Shown piece by piece: positions 20,310-30,394 of a stretch of 64,000 nt of DNA. Under the pieces are notes generated by a model that was not told where the DNA came from, made no database searches, and worked only from the letters and a program-made list of their open reading frames with translations. Location of the stretch: the NCBI RefSeq assembly GCF_000227135.1, contig NC_018252.1:667230-731229 (forward strand), given 5' to 3'. This DNA comes from Leishmania donovani. Lineage: Eukaryota; Euglenozoa; Kinetoplastea; Trypanosomatida; Trypanosomatidae. The first letter of the stretch is position 1. Each line of letters begins with the position of its first letter. The position numbers and the translations under genes are program-made.

Positions 20310-23301
20310 GCAACGGCCCGCGTTGCGCGTAGCGCGAGATCGACGGAGGGCGCGCAGAGAAAGACTGCGCTGCCGCGGAGGGGCTGACCGCGTCAACGCG
20401 CGTTAGTGCGCGCGAGTCAATACCCCACGCCCTCGACAGCACGTTATGGGCAATACGGAGCGAGAGTGGCGAGTGGGAGATCGGCGAAGAGAATGTGATG
20501 CACACATATACACGCTCACGCTCAGCAGCAGCCCTTTATCCGCATGAGAGCTGAGTTGCAATGCGCGTAAGCGTGTGATGTCCCCGGCTTCGTCTCTATC
20601 TACTCGTGCTACTTTCTGGCTGTACGTTTATGACTGCATCTGAAGGGGTGCGCGTGCGTGATCAAGTGCGAGCGGTTGACTTTCCCGGGGTCTGCGTGCG
20701 CGAAACATGTAAGCACCCCGCACGAGAAGAGAGGGGGAGAGGGACAGGAAGGCGCATCGGCATGTAGAGGAAACTCGCACGTATATGTTTTTATGTGTGC
20801 ATTGCGTGTTCGGGTACACATCATCAGCTGACAATCAGCGGCGGGGTTTGCGCGTGTGCGCAGGCGAAGGAGGTGTTGTGGAACAGGAAGGGATGGGAGG
20901 GGAAGCTGAGATAGGGAGAGAGAAAGACGTGGCGAGTGTGTGTGGGCGAGGAAGCAAGGCTTCTGCATCGCACAGGCACACAGTGCAGCACCTGCAGGGT
21001 GATCTCCCCCTTCACCACACACATCCCACATCTTTCTCTCTTTTCTCGCGCTCACTTACACCTTCGCACCACCTCATCCTTCTTTCCCAATCACATCCAC
21101 GTAGAGGAGGACACCGTTTGTCAATACCGTACCATGAAACGGCGGCGGCGGCGGGGGAGGGGCAGACGTGTTACTTGCTGTGCCAAGTCGGGCGTATGCG
21201 CGGGTGTGCGTGCGACGACTTCCCTTTCTCTCTCCTGCGCTGTTCTGTCGTTTGTTCGGTTCACCTCGTTTCTATACGCTCATACATATTTCGCTTCAGA
21301 GTTGCCGATGCATGAAGTGGCAAGAGTCGCGAGCACGTCTCGCTGATGGACGCTTGTGTGTTCGGTAGCTTGGTTGTTTGTCGTCACTACGGCAGCCACT
21401 AAAGCAAAACATATATATATATATTGATATAAAAGTAGAATGACAGGAGGGAGAGAAGGGGAAGGGACAGGCAGAGGAGAGGAGGGGAGGTGGATAAAGG
21501 CGAAGTAGTTTGGCGCGTATGTGCGTGCGTGAGAGTGGGCGGAATGTGGAGGGGAGGGTAGAATGAGAAACCGAAACCGCGACACACGAAAGGAAGACTA
21601 ACATGACTGGAAAAACAAAAAGAAAAGAGAGGGAGGGGTGAGCGCTAGGGCGTGTCGGCACCGTCCCTCCCCCCCTTTGCCAGGTGCACACGGAATAGCG
21701 AACACGACAAACAGACAACCACAACAACGAAGAGGCCAACATCCCTCCAAAAAAAAACGAGCGCGCACGAACACACACACACACACCTACACACCTGCGG
21801 TCTTTGTTATCTTTTTGTGTCTGGCAACAAAGATGGATGTGAGGTGCCGAGGGAGATGGCGGAGGGAGAGGGAAGGGGAGGGCGGTAACGCACACACCGA
21901 TGAGGCCCAAGGAGAAACAAGGCGGCCCTCTCCCCAGGGGCTATGGCCGTGCCCACGCACACGCGAAAAAGTCAATCGCAAGAAGAGAGAAGCCGCACTG
22001 GAATCAGTAACATGTCGAAACAGCTCTCTGGAAATATTTGCTGTGTGCGTGTGTGTGTGTGCTAGTGTCTGGGAGGGAAGACAGGGAGAAGGACTGCTGG
22101 GCGCAGCAACAAAACGTGCTCGTGTGCTGCATGACAGCGTCGCGCGATTAACATTCGTCTCCCTGGGCTTCCGCCGCCTCTTCGTATTTTGTCCTCTCTG
22201 ATTCTTCACCGCCTTTCTGTTGCGGTGAAACCACACACTTAGCCAGCACGCCGGCGCACACGGGCACCCCCCTCCTCCCTCCCCCCTCCCCACACATGCA
22301 AAGTTCGGCGAATACGGTAGCAAGAGCGACATCAACGAGGATGCCAGGTGGCTGCGAAGGGAGGGGGAAAGGGAGGAGGGACCCGACAGGAGAGTGAGAT
22401 GACCGTCTCATCGCTCTCTCTCTCTCTGTGTGTGTGTGCGTGCGCCGGAGAGGAGACAAGGCAAAACCAACTAGAAAGAAGCGCGGTAGACTCGTGCTCC
22501 ATAACACACGACACACACGCGCCGGGTCGATAGATACAAACCACAACACGAATGACGGAGACGAGGGGTTCTGCAGAGAAGAGTGGGGCCAAAGAGGAAG
22601 AGAGGGTCGTGGCGTGGCCGGGGGGGGGGGGGGGGCTCTCCGCGGGGCAACGGNNNNNNNNNNNNNNNNNNNNNNNNNNNNNNNNNNNNNNNNNNNNNNN
22701 NNNNNNNNNNNNNNNNNNNNNNNNNNNNNNNNNNNNNNNNNNNNNNNNNNNNGGGGGGGGGGGGAGGCTCTCGACGGCGCATCACGGGGACACTGAAAAG
22801 AGGACTCGCGAGCGACGGCGGGGCATTCACACAGGGCAAAGGTGGGGCGCGGGAAAGAGGGACTACATCGAGAAGCAGAAGCCTCTCGACATCAGAAAAT
22901 GTGCACACACACACATATATATATATATATATAGACGGTCGCAACCCCCCATCCTCCCCCCCTCACTCCCTCTTCCTCTTCCCCATCAATCTGCGTTCGT
23001 TGCCACTCTTGGGCCACGACAACTGCCCTTCCCGCTCCTCGTTTTCATCCTTCCACCATGTCTTCTCTACTCATCACCGCCCTTCCTTGACGGCTTCGCT
23101 TTTCTTTCGTTACGTTCTCTGCTGCACATCGAGCCTGACCGCACTGGTGCCCGTATCAATCTTCACACACAGGGCGACGACGGGGATGGACGGCAGCGAT
23201 AGCGGCACACCTTCAAGCCCAGAGGCCGCTGCTTGTTCCTCTCGCTGCCCTCCCGCCGTTTCGTGCTCACGCACCGCTGATGCTGATGCGTGGGCGTGGC
23301 C
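20310..23301. other. Long intergenic spacer with a gap
   Basis: Almost 3 kb without a credible gene between enoyl-CoA reductase and RMI1. It contains TA runs near 21411-21424 and 22915-22933, a G homopolymer flanking the gap at 22654-22752, and many purine-rich runs. The part just upstream of RMI1 should hold its trans-splice site. Confidence 0.6.
22619..22790. other. Assembly gap (99 Ns) between G homopolymers
   Basis: Ns occupy 22654-22752. Both sides begin with a G run followed by a loosely similar GGCTCTC-type sequence. This could be one locus read twice with errors, as at the other gaps, but the match is imperfect. Confidence 0.6.
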
Positions 23302-24222
23302 CTACATGATGAAGGGCAGAATGGCGGCCTTCTTTTTATTGGCCGGGTCTGCCTTGACGTAGCCCCGGTGCTTCTTCTTCGCCCAGTCCGCCATCTGCAC
23401 GAAGCCGGCCAGCGTGAAGAGCCAGGAGGACAACATATTCGTGCCGATGGAGAAGGACACCCACGACATAATCTCAAAGAAGTAGTTCGGGCACGATACG
23501 AAGGCGAACAGAGGGCCTTGCGGCACGTTGCGGGTGGTGTCACCGTCGGACTTGCGCATCGTGCTAAGCTGGTAGTGCACCGCAAAGTTCAGCAGCTCGT
23601 TGATGGTCATGAACACGGCGCCGAAGTTTGACTGCGCGGCGCTGGTCGGCGTGAATGAAGGACTGCACAGCACGTAACCGATGAAGGCGGCGAAGGACCA
23701 GTAGTAGACGCAGTTCTTGAAGATGTTGCGCATCGGCATCGTTGGGTGCGAGAACTTGTGCACAAACATGGACTCGAGCTCGCGCTTGAAGAAATGGGCG
23801 AGGAAGAGGCCAATGTATAGCTTCTGCGTGTAGCCGTAAGCCGGCATCGGGGCAGAGCCGTAGATGAGCGAAGGGCGCATGGCGTACATCAGCATGAAGG
23901 CGATGGGGCCGGCATACTCGACGTAGAACACAGTGCGGTAGCCGATCTGCGGGCCGAGGTCTTTGTAAATGATCACCGAGCCGTCCTTCACCCCTTGCTG
24001 CGACAGGGGCACCTTATCTGACAGCGTGATGAGGTTCGGGCGCAGCTTGCCGCCATCCGCACCTGGCAGCGGAGACTCGGTGCTGGGAACCTTGAACGAC
24101 TTGCGGTGCACGTCCACACCCGGTTGGTAGGCTTTCTTCAGATCTGCGAGCGTGGCGCTGGCTGCCAGCTCCACCTCGTGCTTGCGGGCACCATCCGGGC
24201 CAGAAGCAACGATAACCTTCAT
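23302..24222 (-). CDS. Trans-2,3-enoyl-CoA reductase (TECR/TSC13 family)
   Basis: 306 residues, the usual length for this family. A ubiquitin-like N-terminal domain (about 1-95, starting MKVIVASG and including VPLSQQGVKDGSVI) is followed by a membrane domain of the steroid 5-alpha-reductase type with several hydrophobic segments. The diagnostic active-site region CPNYFFE is near residue 243 and contains the Tyr essential in human TECR. The C-terminus KKHRGYVK ... KAAILPFIM matches the family ending. Family knowledge: it reduces the double bond in the last step of the endoplasmic-reticulum fatty-acid elongation cycle, which serves the trypanosomatid ELO pathway. Databases often call it 3-oxo-5-alpha-steroid 4-dehydrogenase; the enoyl reductase role is the better reading. 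Confidence 0.93.
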   Translation of the reverse strand: MKVIVASGPDGARKHEVELAASATLADLKKAYQPGVDVHRKSFKVPSTESPLPGADGGKLRPNLITLSDKVPLSQQGVKDGSVIIYKDLGPQIGYRTVFYVEYAGPIAFMLMYAMRPSLIYGSAPMPAYGYTQKLYIGLFLAHFFKRELESMFVHKFSHPTMPMRNIFKNCVYYWSFAAFIGYVLCSPSFTPTSAAQSNFGAVFMTINELLNFAVHYQLSTMRKSDGDTTRNVPQGPLFAFVSCPNYFFEIMSWVSFSIGTNMLSSWLFTLAGFVQMADWAKKKHRGYVKADPANKKKAAILPFIM

Positions 24223-25025
24223 GGTGAGAGAGAGGGGGAAGGGGGAGGGGAGGTTTAGAGAGAAGTATGATACGAAATGTGGTGTGTGTGTTTGCGGGAC
24301 AGCGCAGCGAGGCGGTAAAAGCTAAAGGGAAGAGGTGAAGGCCTAAGAGGTCGAGAAGACTGCGCAGTGGCGGTGCACGCAGGCGTGTTTTTGTTGATGA
24401 GTTAGGCGGGTTGGGTGGGTGTTTGGGAGGGGGAAAGAGGCGACGTGGGGTGGGGTGAGGGTCGAGGCATAAGGTTCAATGATGTGGTGAAGGCGAGGAG
24501 AGAGAAGGACAAACAGATGACGAAGCGCCAGGCAGGACACGAACGGTCATGTGAGGGAAGGGGGTGTGCGAGAAGGTGGAGGCGCGCCGCGCCCGCCTCC
24601 TCATCTGCCTTCTGCCATTAAGACGCCCATGAAGAGCCGTTGCCTCCCATCTGTTCCGGAGGCAGGCAGCGAGAGGGGGAGAGAGAGAGAGACAGACCTC
24701 CTCCCATCTACACATGGGTGTGTAAGCGCACCTGTGTGTTCGAGTGCGTGTGTGTGTGTGTGCAGGTTCGGTCCTCCTTGCACTTCGCTGGTTGGTTGGG
24801 TTCTTCTGCTGCGTCATGACGACAAGCGAAGCGGGAACGGATCTCTCACTACACTTGCACGTGTAGGCGCACCCACACAGACACACCAGCCATCCAGGCA
24901 GGCATCATGCAGCCCATCATCCGTCGGTACAGTCGAGGTGAGACCACTTCATTGAGTGCGTGTGCGTGTACTTGCACGTGCTGAACAGACAGTTGTCGGC
25001 CCCCTCTCGTCCCCCTCACACAACA
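24223..25025. other. Intergenic spacer
   Basis: 0.8 kb without a credible gene. Purine runs on the plus strand just upstream of the enoyl reductase start (24227-24262) are pyrimidine tracts on the coding strand. A GA run lies at 24673-24695 and a GT run at 24748-24762. Confidence 0.55.
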
Positions 25026-27623
25026 TTACCTTTTCTCCGAGGTGCTAATGCCACTACTACTGCCGCTGCCGCTGCTGGAGCTGGCACCACCGCTTGCACT
25101 GCTGCTGGCGTGGCCGGCGCTGGACGATGAACCTGCAGAGGCGCCACCACCGCCACTCCCAGACGCGGAAGAGGACGGGGCACGCGAGGAGCGCTTCTTG
25201 AGGATCCGCTCCGCTTCGCGGTCCGCCTTCTCCTTCATCCAGACCTGCTTCTTCTCCCGTAGCAACCGCTTCATCGTCTTGGCCTCGACGGTGCGCGGCA
25301 TTGCCGGCATAGGAAAAATGACACTACGACAATTCTCAGTGCCGCAGCTGCACACGAAGTGAGGCATCGACTCATCGCGCAGGGTGGCGTAGTCGACCGT
25401 GAGCTCCTCGCCAACGTTGATCTGCCGCTTGGCGGCGAAGAGCAAGGTGCGGCCGTGCACAAAACCCATGTTCGGCTCACACGAGTGGCGCAGCGCCACC
25501 GCTTGGTGAATACCATCGCCGCGGCAGATGACGCAGCCGACTGTGGGCTCCTCCTCGCCCAGCTTGTAGAGCGACTTGGCCACCACCGGGATCGGGTGCA
25601 CCGCGTCGCCAAAGAGGCACTTGCCGGCCGCTACTGTTTTGCTGGCTCGCGTGGAGAACTGCCCGTTTCGATCGTGACTGATGAAGTACCACGGCTTGCG
25701 TGCCGCCTGGTCTCGCAGTGCCCGCGCCACGGCGTTGGCAACGAAGCGCTCGTGGTTCCAGTGTGGGTCTCCCTCGACCATCACGTCTGCGAAGTCGCCA
25801 CCGTCCTTCGGGGCGTACCACATACCGCAGTTCGGGTTAATCTCCAGGAAGTACGGCTCCCCGGTCAGCTCGTCGATGCGGAAGTCGACGCGACCGTAGC
25901 CGACGCCGCTCATGATGTACTTGAACGCGTTTCGGGCCATATCCGTGATGGCGGTGTAGGCCGGGTCCGACGAGGCGAGGAAGCCGTAAGCCTGATCGCC
26001 ACACTCCATCGTCCACTTCTTCTCAAAGTACGCAAAGTCGTCGTTGTTCTGCAGGAAGTTGAACATGAGCGGCTTGAATACCTTCACGCCGAACGGGCTG
26101 CCAGGGTCTGCACAGGCCAGCACGGTGCCCTCGCGGCCCCGAATGAACTCCTCCACCAGCGCGTGGTTGTACTCCTTGATGAAGCCGCGCACCTTCGTCC
26201 GCAGCTGATCCAGCGTGTCACAGCGGCTGTCTTTTTGAATGCCAACGGATGCGTAGCCGGAGAGGTGCTTCACGATCACTGGGAACTTCAGGTGCCGGCA
26301 CTTCTTGGCGAGGCTCTCATCGTTGCTGAGCAGCACAAAATTGGGCACCTTGACACCGCTCGACCCGACCATCAGCTTCATGTCGATCTTGCTCGGCTCA
26401 AAGCCGCGCGAGTCCGTGCCGGTGAAGGCGGCGTTCTGCTCCTCCAGCGCCTCTACCACGTCGACGCCGGCGCGCTTCTCATCACGGCCGCCGTCACAGA
26501 GGTTGAAGAAGACGTCGTACTTGTTGGAGGTCACCAGCTTACGCACGGTGCGGTACGAGTCGATTTTCTTCATGGACACATCGGCGAAGGAGTACTTGTG
26601 CCGGTCCTTCTTCATGTAGTGCTGCGGCGTGCACCAGTAGTTGTCCACGCTGGCCGTTGCCGAGTCGGTGCCGTCGTAGCTGCTACTGAGTACGCAAATG
26701 CGGATGCGCTTTCGCTTCTTTGCCTTGGCGCGTACAGCGGCGGTGGCGGACGGGGAAGAGACTGCCGAGCGGCCGTGGGAGGCGGCGTGTGCGACCGTGA
26801 CCGCCTTCTTCGCAGTTGCGCCGGTGCCGCTGAGGGAACCAGTTGAGGCCCTTTTGCACGTGAGAGGGCGCCTAGATCCTCTCGTCGCTGCACTGCTGCC
26901 AGGCGTTGGCGGCGAGCCCGACGGGGGCGGGGGGACTCGGCTGCTCTTCTTCTTGCGTCGACAAGCGGTGGTGCGCGACTGGGCAGAGGCTGCGCCCGGC
27001 GACAGCGACGCCACGATACCACCACCGCTGCCACTACTACTGCGACCCGCCCCGCTACCCTGGTTCGCTGAGGCGCCACCAGACGCTGCGCTGGCCGACG
27101 CTGTCGCCGCCGAGCTACCAGAGGCGGAGGAGGCTGGCGTGGATGCGGCCTTTGCCTTCGGTCCTGCGCGCTTGCTCTTCAGTATACGGCGGCTTGCCTT
27201 GACCTTTTTGATCCACTTGCCCGCCTGCTGCTGCTTGGCGGCCCCGCTGCCGCGGAATCCACTACCGCCGCCGTAGCCGTTGATGCTGCTGCTGCCGCCG
27301 GCGCCACTGTTGGCCGAGGAGGAGCCGCTGCTGCCTGCCGCTCCGTTCTTGCTGTCGCTGAAGCGGTGGTCATGCCCATGGAAGGCCCCGCTGCTCCCTG
27401 ATGCCGCCGTGCTCGCGTAGAGACGTTGCTGGTAGACCAAAGCGGTTCCGGCGACGAGCGCGGTGCGCGGTGCAGTCGCCGACCAGTGGCCGAGCAGCTG
27501 CACGCGGCACGTCGATAGCGGCGCTGCTATCGCAAGGATGGCCGCTGCGTTGGGGGAGTAGTGCAAGCATCGCAACGCACCGGCCGCCCATCGCGCAGCG
27601 CCCCTGCCGCCGCGCCAGATCAT
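25026..27623 (-). CDS. ATP-grasp (D-Ala-D-Ala ligase-like) and SET-domain fusion protein
   Basis: 865 residues from the first in-frame ATG (27623). The N-terminus is Arg/Ala-rich without acids (MIWRGGRGAARWAAGALRC) and could be a mitochondrial presequence. A Ser/Gly/Ala-rich low-complexity region runs to about 300. Residues about 305-600 are a complete D-Ala-D-Ala-ligase-type ATP-grasp unit: YDVFFNLCDGGRDE, the Lys of FPVIVKHLSGYASVGI, ALVEEFIRGRE, and the metal-binding GRVDFRIDE ... YFLEINPN. Residues about 655-770 are a SET lysine-methyltransferase unit: RHSCEPN, GEELTVDY and a post-SET Cys cluster CSCGTENC. A basic coiled segment and a Ser/Gly tail end the chain. All key residues of both domains appear present, so both could be active. 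The substrate is unknown; ligation of an amino acid or small molecule combined with protein methylation is speculation. Confidence 0.88.
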   Translation of the reverse strand: MIWRGGRGAARWAAGALRCLHYSPNAAAILAIAAPLSTCRVQLLGHWSATAPRTALVAGTALVYQQRLYASTAASGSSGAFHGHDHRFSDSKNGAAGSSGSSSANSGAGGSSSINGYGGGSGFRGSGAAKQQQAGKWIKKVKASRRILKSKRAGPKAKAASTPASSASGSSAATASASAASGGASANQGSGAGRSSSGSGGGIVASLSPGAASAQSRTTACRRKKKSSRVPPPPSGSPPTPGSSAATRGSRRPLTCKRASTGSLSGTGATAKKAVTVAHAASHGRSAVSSPSATAAVRAKAKKRKRIRICVLSSSYDGTDSATASVDNYWCTPQHYMKKDRHKYSFADVSMKKIDSYRTVRKLVTSNKYDVFFNLCDGGRDEKRAGVDVVEALEEQNAAFTGTDSRGFEPSKIDMKLMVGSSGVKVPNFVLLSNDESLAKKCRHLKFPVIVKHLSGYASVGIQKDSRCDTLDQLRTKVRGFIKEYNHALVEEFIRGREGTVLACADPGSPFGVKVFKPLMFNFLQNNDDFAYFEKKWTMECGDQAYGFLASSDPAYTAITDMARNAFKYIMSGVGYGRVDFRIDELTGEPYFLEINPNCGMWYAPKDGGDFADVMVEGDPHWNHERFVANAVARALRDQAARKPWYFISHDRNGQFSTRASKTVAAGKCLFGDAVHPIPVVAKSLYKLGEEEPTVGCVICRGDGIHQAVALRHSCEPNMGFVHGRTLLFAAKRQINVGEELTVDYATLRDESMPHFVCSCGTENCRSVIFPMPAMPRTVEAKTMKRLLREKKQVWMKEKADREAERILKKRSSRAPSSSASGSGGGGASAGSSSSAGHASSSASGGASSSSGSGSSSGISTSEKR

Positions 27624-28729
27624 GAAGGACAAAGAGGAAAGATAAGAGGATGAGCTCTTTTCAACAAGCGCAGGTGTCCGCAGATGCGCGTTTACGTGTG
27701 TGTGCGCGCGTGCGTGCCCCTCTCTCCCTCTCGCGGGCGCGATGGGGCACGTTACTTTAAATAAGGGGCTGCTACGCTTTCTATGATGGGTGAGTGTCTA
27801 TGTTGTATAAATGGGTGTGCAAAGGCTTACACGTACGTGCGCGCGCGCGTATGTGCGTGCACACACGTCTGGCACTGTGCGTGCGAGTGATCGAGTCTGT
27901 GGCTGCTCTGTGTATGTGTGTGCTTGTGCCGGGTGTGGGGTGGGTGGGCGTGCGGGCGGGCATCAGCCGATCCATACACGAGGATGGGAGAGTGTAGGAG
28001 AACATTGCAAGCGAGGAGCAGAAGGAACATGAGGTGAAGGCGCCATCGATGGGCAGCGTACTGCCCTCCCCCCGTGAGAGACCTGAGGGAGGGGAGGGGA
28101 GTGGAGCGGCGCGGGCCGGCATCGACGTCCCGCAATTTTGCTGTGCTCGCAAGCGCAGACAGAACGAGTGAGCGCGCACCTGCAGCTTCCGGGAGGGAGG
28201 AGGGGAGGGGTGGGGCTAGATGGTGACGAGGATGGGTGAAGTGTGCCACTGTGCATGTGTGCGCGTGTCGCTGTAGGGGTGGGGTGGGGGGTCGATGCTC
28301 ACCTCGCCACCCGATGGCGAGGGACACCTACACACACCACACAAAGCAAGACGACGCGGGGACACGGTGAGCGGCATTGGAGAAAGCAAAAAAAACGTCC
28401 AAAGAATACTTCAGCGCACGTGCTGTCTGTGTGTGCGGTGCGCTCACGGATACATCGATGGGAGGCGGGGTGGGGATAGGGAGAGGGAGAAGCAGATGGA
28501 TGATGGGGGCGGGTGGGCAGCGCGGCAAGATCGGGGGGGGGGGAAGGGTGGGGGCTTGGTGAAAAGCAGTGTGAACGCTTTCCTCATTGAATCGCTGCAA
28601 TGTGACGAGAGTAGCCAACGCTGCGAGAGGAAGGGGGATCCCGCCCACCCCGTCCACGCCCCTTCCCAGTCGCCGCACTCCTCCTTCACAACCCCCGATC
28701 ATTGCTCTCATGTCGAGTCTCTCAACCTG
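27624..28729. other. Intergenic spacer
   Basis: 1.1 kb without a credible gene. It holds alternating GT/CG sequence near 27831-27870 and a G run at 28528-28542, and presumably the 3' UTR of the pseudo-amidase gene and the 5' UTR of the ATP-grasp/SET gene. Confidence 0.55.
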
Positions 28730-29632
28730 TTAGAGGTCGCCGTCGTTATCCATGTCGAGCGCCTCTTGGTAGGGGTCAGGCGCCGCACGCAGGGGCATCG
28801 CCTTCCCCACGCGCACAACGCCGATGATACCAAGCCCGTCGGGGTCGACGTAACAGCCCTCGTATGCCTTCTCTGCTACGGCGCGCCATTTGAACTGCAG
28901 CACGCGGCTGTAGTTGTGCCCACCCCACGGCTGATTCTTCCAGTTTTGCTCTGCTACGTAGACACGGCGAGGATGCAGGCGCATCTTCTTCAGCTCTTTC
29001 AGCTTCTCTGGGCCGCCGGCCGCTTCGACGTCGTCCTCCACCTTCACCACCACCGCGATGTGACCTGCAGGAATGGTGTTCTTGTCCATGCGGTAGACGA
29101 TCGCGTCCGCCCTCCGCGGCGCGTTGAACTTGCGCTCCTCCATGCCCGTCACCTCCTCGTAGTTGGTGATGTACTCCGCAGACCAGCCCTGCTCCGGTTT
29201 GGCAGGGTTGAAGTAGTCCACCGTCTTCCACAGCTGATTCGTGTTCTCGACGAGGCGCGGCATGACCCCGCGGTTCCACACGAGCCACCGCATGCAGTAG
29301 TCGAACGCGGTGTAGCGGTAGGCAGTCATGACAATGCGCGTCTCGGATGGGTCGCCGCGGCGGCCGTTGTCCATTGGGTCCATGAGGCTCACGTAGTTGA
29401 TGTAGGTTGAGGAAAACTTGGTATTGCAGTTGCTGTACGCCGGAACGTCGTCGGCGACACCGAGGAGCTGCCCGAACGGCGTTGCACAATCTGTCAGCGG
29501 ATCGTAGCCCGAGTACTTGCGTTGCACCATGCTCATGTGTTTCTCGTAGTCGTACACGGAGTAGTAGTAGAGGGCACCGAGGCACAGCAGCGTCGTGCAC
29601 GCACAGAGCAGCGCGACGCGCACAAGGTTCAT
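28730..29632 (-). CDS. Membrane-anchored CHAP/glutathionylspermidine-amidase-like protein, catalytic Cys lost
   Basis: 300 residues. Residues 5-25 are a hydrophobic signal anchor (VRVALLCACTTLLCLGALYY). The rest matches the N-terminal amidase (CHAP) domain of glutathionylspermidine and trypanothione synthetases: TPFGQLLGVADDVPAYSN (51-68), a W-x-x-x-R-W-L-like helix, PAGHIAVVVKV with His191, and VYVAEQN with Glu228 and Asn230. In the family the helix reads W-Q-C-V-E-[FY]; here residues 107-112 read YTAFDY, so the nucleophile position is Ala109. Cys113, four residues on, is unlikely to replace it. The synthetase (ATP-grasp) half is absent. It is therefore probably a non-catalytic amidase fold held at a membrane, perhaps binding a thiol-polyamine or peptide ligand. 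Binding is inference. The frame is intact and not a pseudogene. Confidence 0.82.
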   Translation of the reverse strand: MNLVRVALLCACTTLLCLGALYYYSVYDYEKHMSMVQRKYSGYDPLTDCATPFGQLLGVADDVPAYSNCNTKFSSTYINYVSLMDPMDNGRRGDPSETRIVMTAYRYTAFDYCMRWLVWNRGVMPRLVENTNQLWKTVDYFNPAKPEQGWSAEYITNYEEVTGMEERKFNAPRRADAIVYRMDKNTIPAGHIAVVVKVEDDVEAAGGPEKLKELKKMRLHPRRVYVAEQNWKNQPWGGHNYSRVLQFKWRAVAEKAYEGCYVDPDGLGIIGVVRVGKAMPLRAAPDPYQEALDMDNDGDL

Positions 29633-30394
29633 GATGAGTGTGTGCGTGTGTATAAGGGTAGGTCTTTGTGTGAAGAGGTGGGTCTTTGATAGAAGCGTGA
29701 TGGCTGGCTATGTGTGTGTGCGTGTGCATGCATGTGCGGTCTTCGTCTATGTATGTAGAGGTGAGTTGCGGTGAGCGAGGATGGACATGTGTGCGCGTGC
29801 GCGTGTGCTTGACTGCATAGAGGATTAGCAGGATGAGAGAAAGTGCGTGTGTGTATGACGGAATGTGACAAGCAGCGAGCGAAGCGTGCAGTGCTTGTCG
29901 CCGAATGACGGCCGCAGCGGCCCCGCCGTCTGGTGCACACGTTCACATGCGTATATATATATATGTATATGCTTGTCCAGGCATACGAACGAGGGCGTGC
30001 AGATCCTTTTTCCACGGCGCTCCGCCCTCGTTCCCCATCACAGCCTTCAAAACGACCGCGCTCATGCGTGCGCAGGAGAGTGACCGATGAAGGAGTAGGG
30101 GTGCACCGAGCAGCGGTCAAGGGCTGCCGTCCACGCAACTAGGCACACGCCACCAGCAGCTGTACACCGCACAACGCCCTTCACCTTCTTTCTCGCCCGT
30201 CAGTCCCACGTTAACGTCTCTTCACTGTTCGTCTTTGCCACTTGTGCAAGCGTCTTGCATGGCTCTCGCGAAGCGCACACGGCGGCGCAGACTCGTCCCC
30301 TCCCTCTCCTCTGTTTGTGTGTCTGTGCCCTTCGGTGGCTTCCAGAGGTGCCCTCTTTCGCCCCTCCTCTCGTACCCGATTTCACCGCCAGACG
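29633..30394. other. Intergenic spacer
   Basis: 0.76 kb without a credible gene. A TA run lies at about 29952-29971. Confidence 0.55.

Noticed and set aside
25359..26846. 495-codon plus-strand open frame opposite the ATP-grasp/SET gene
   Set aside because: Exact antisense of the conserved ATP-grasp and SET coding region; the minus-strand frame has clear motifs and this one has none.
28730..29632. Active glutathionylspermidine amidase or synthetase
   Set aside because: The nucleophile position is Ala109 and the ATP-grasp synthetase half is absent.
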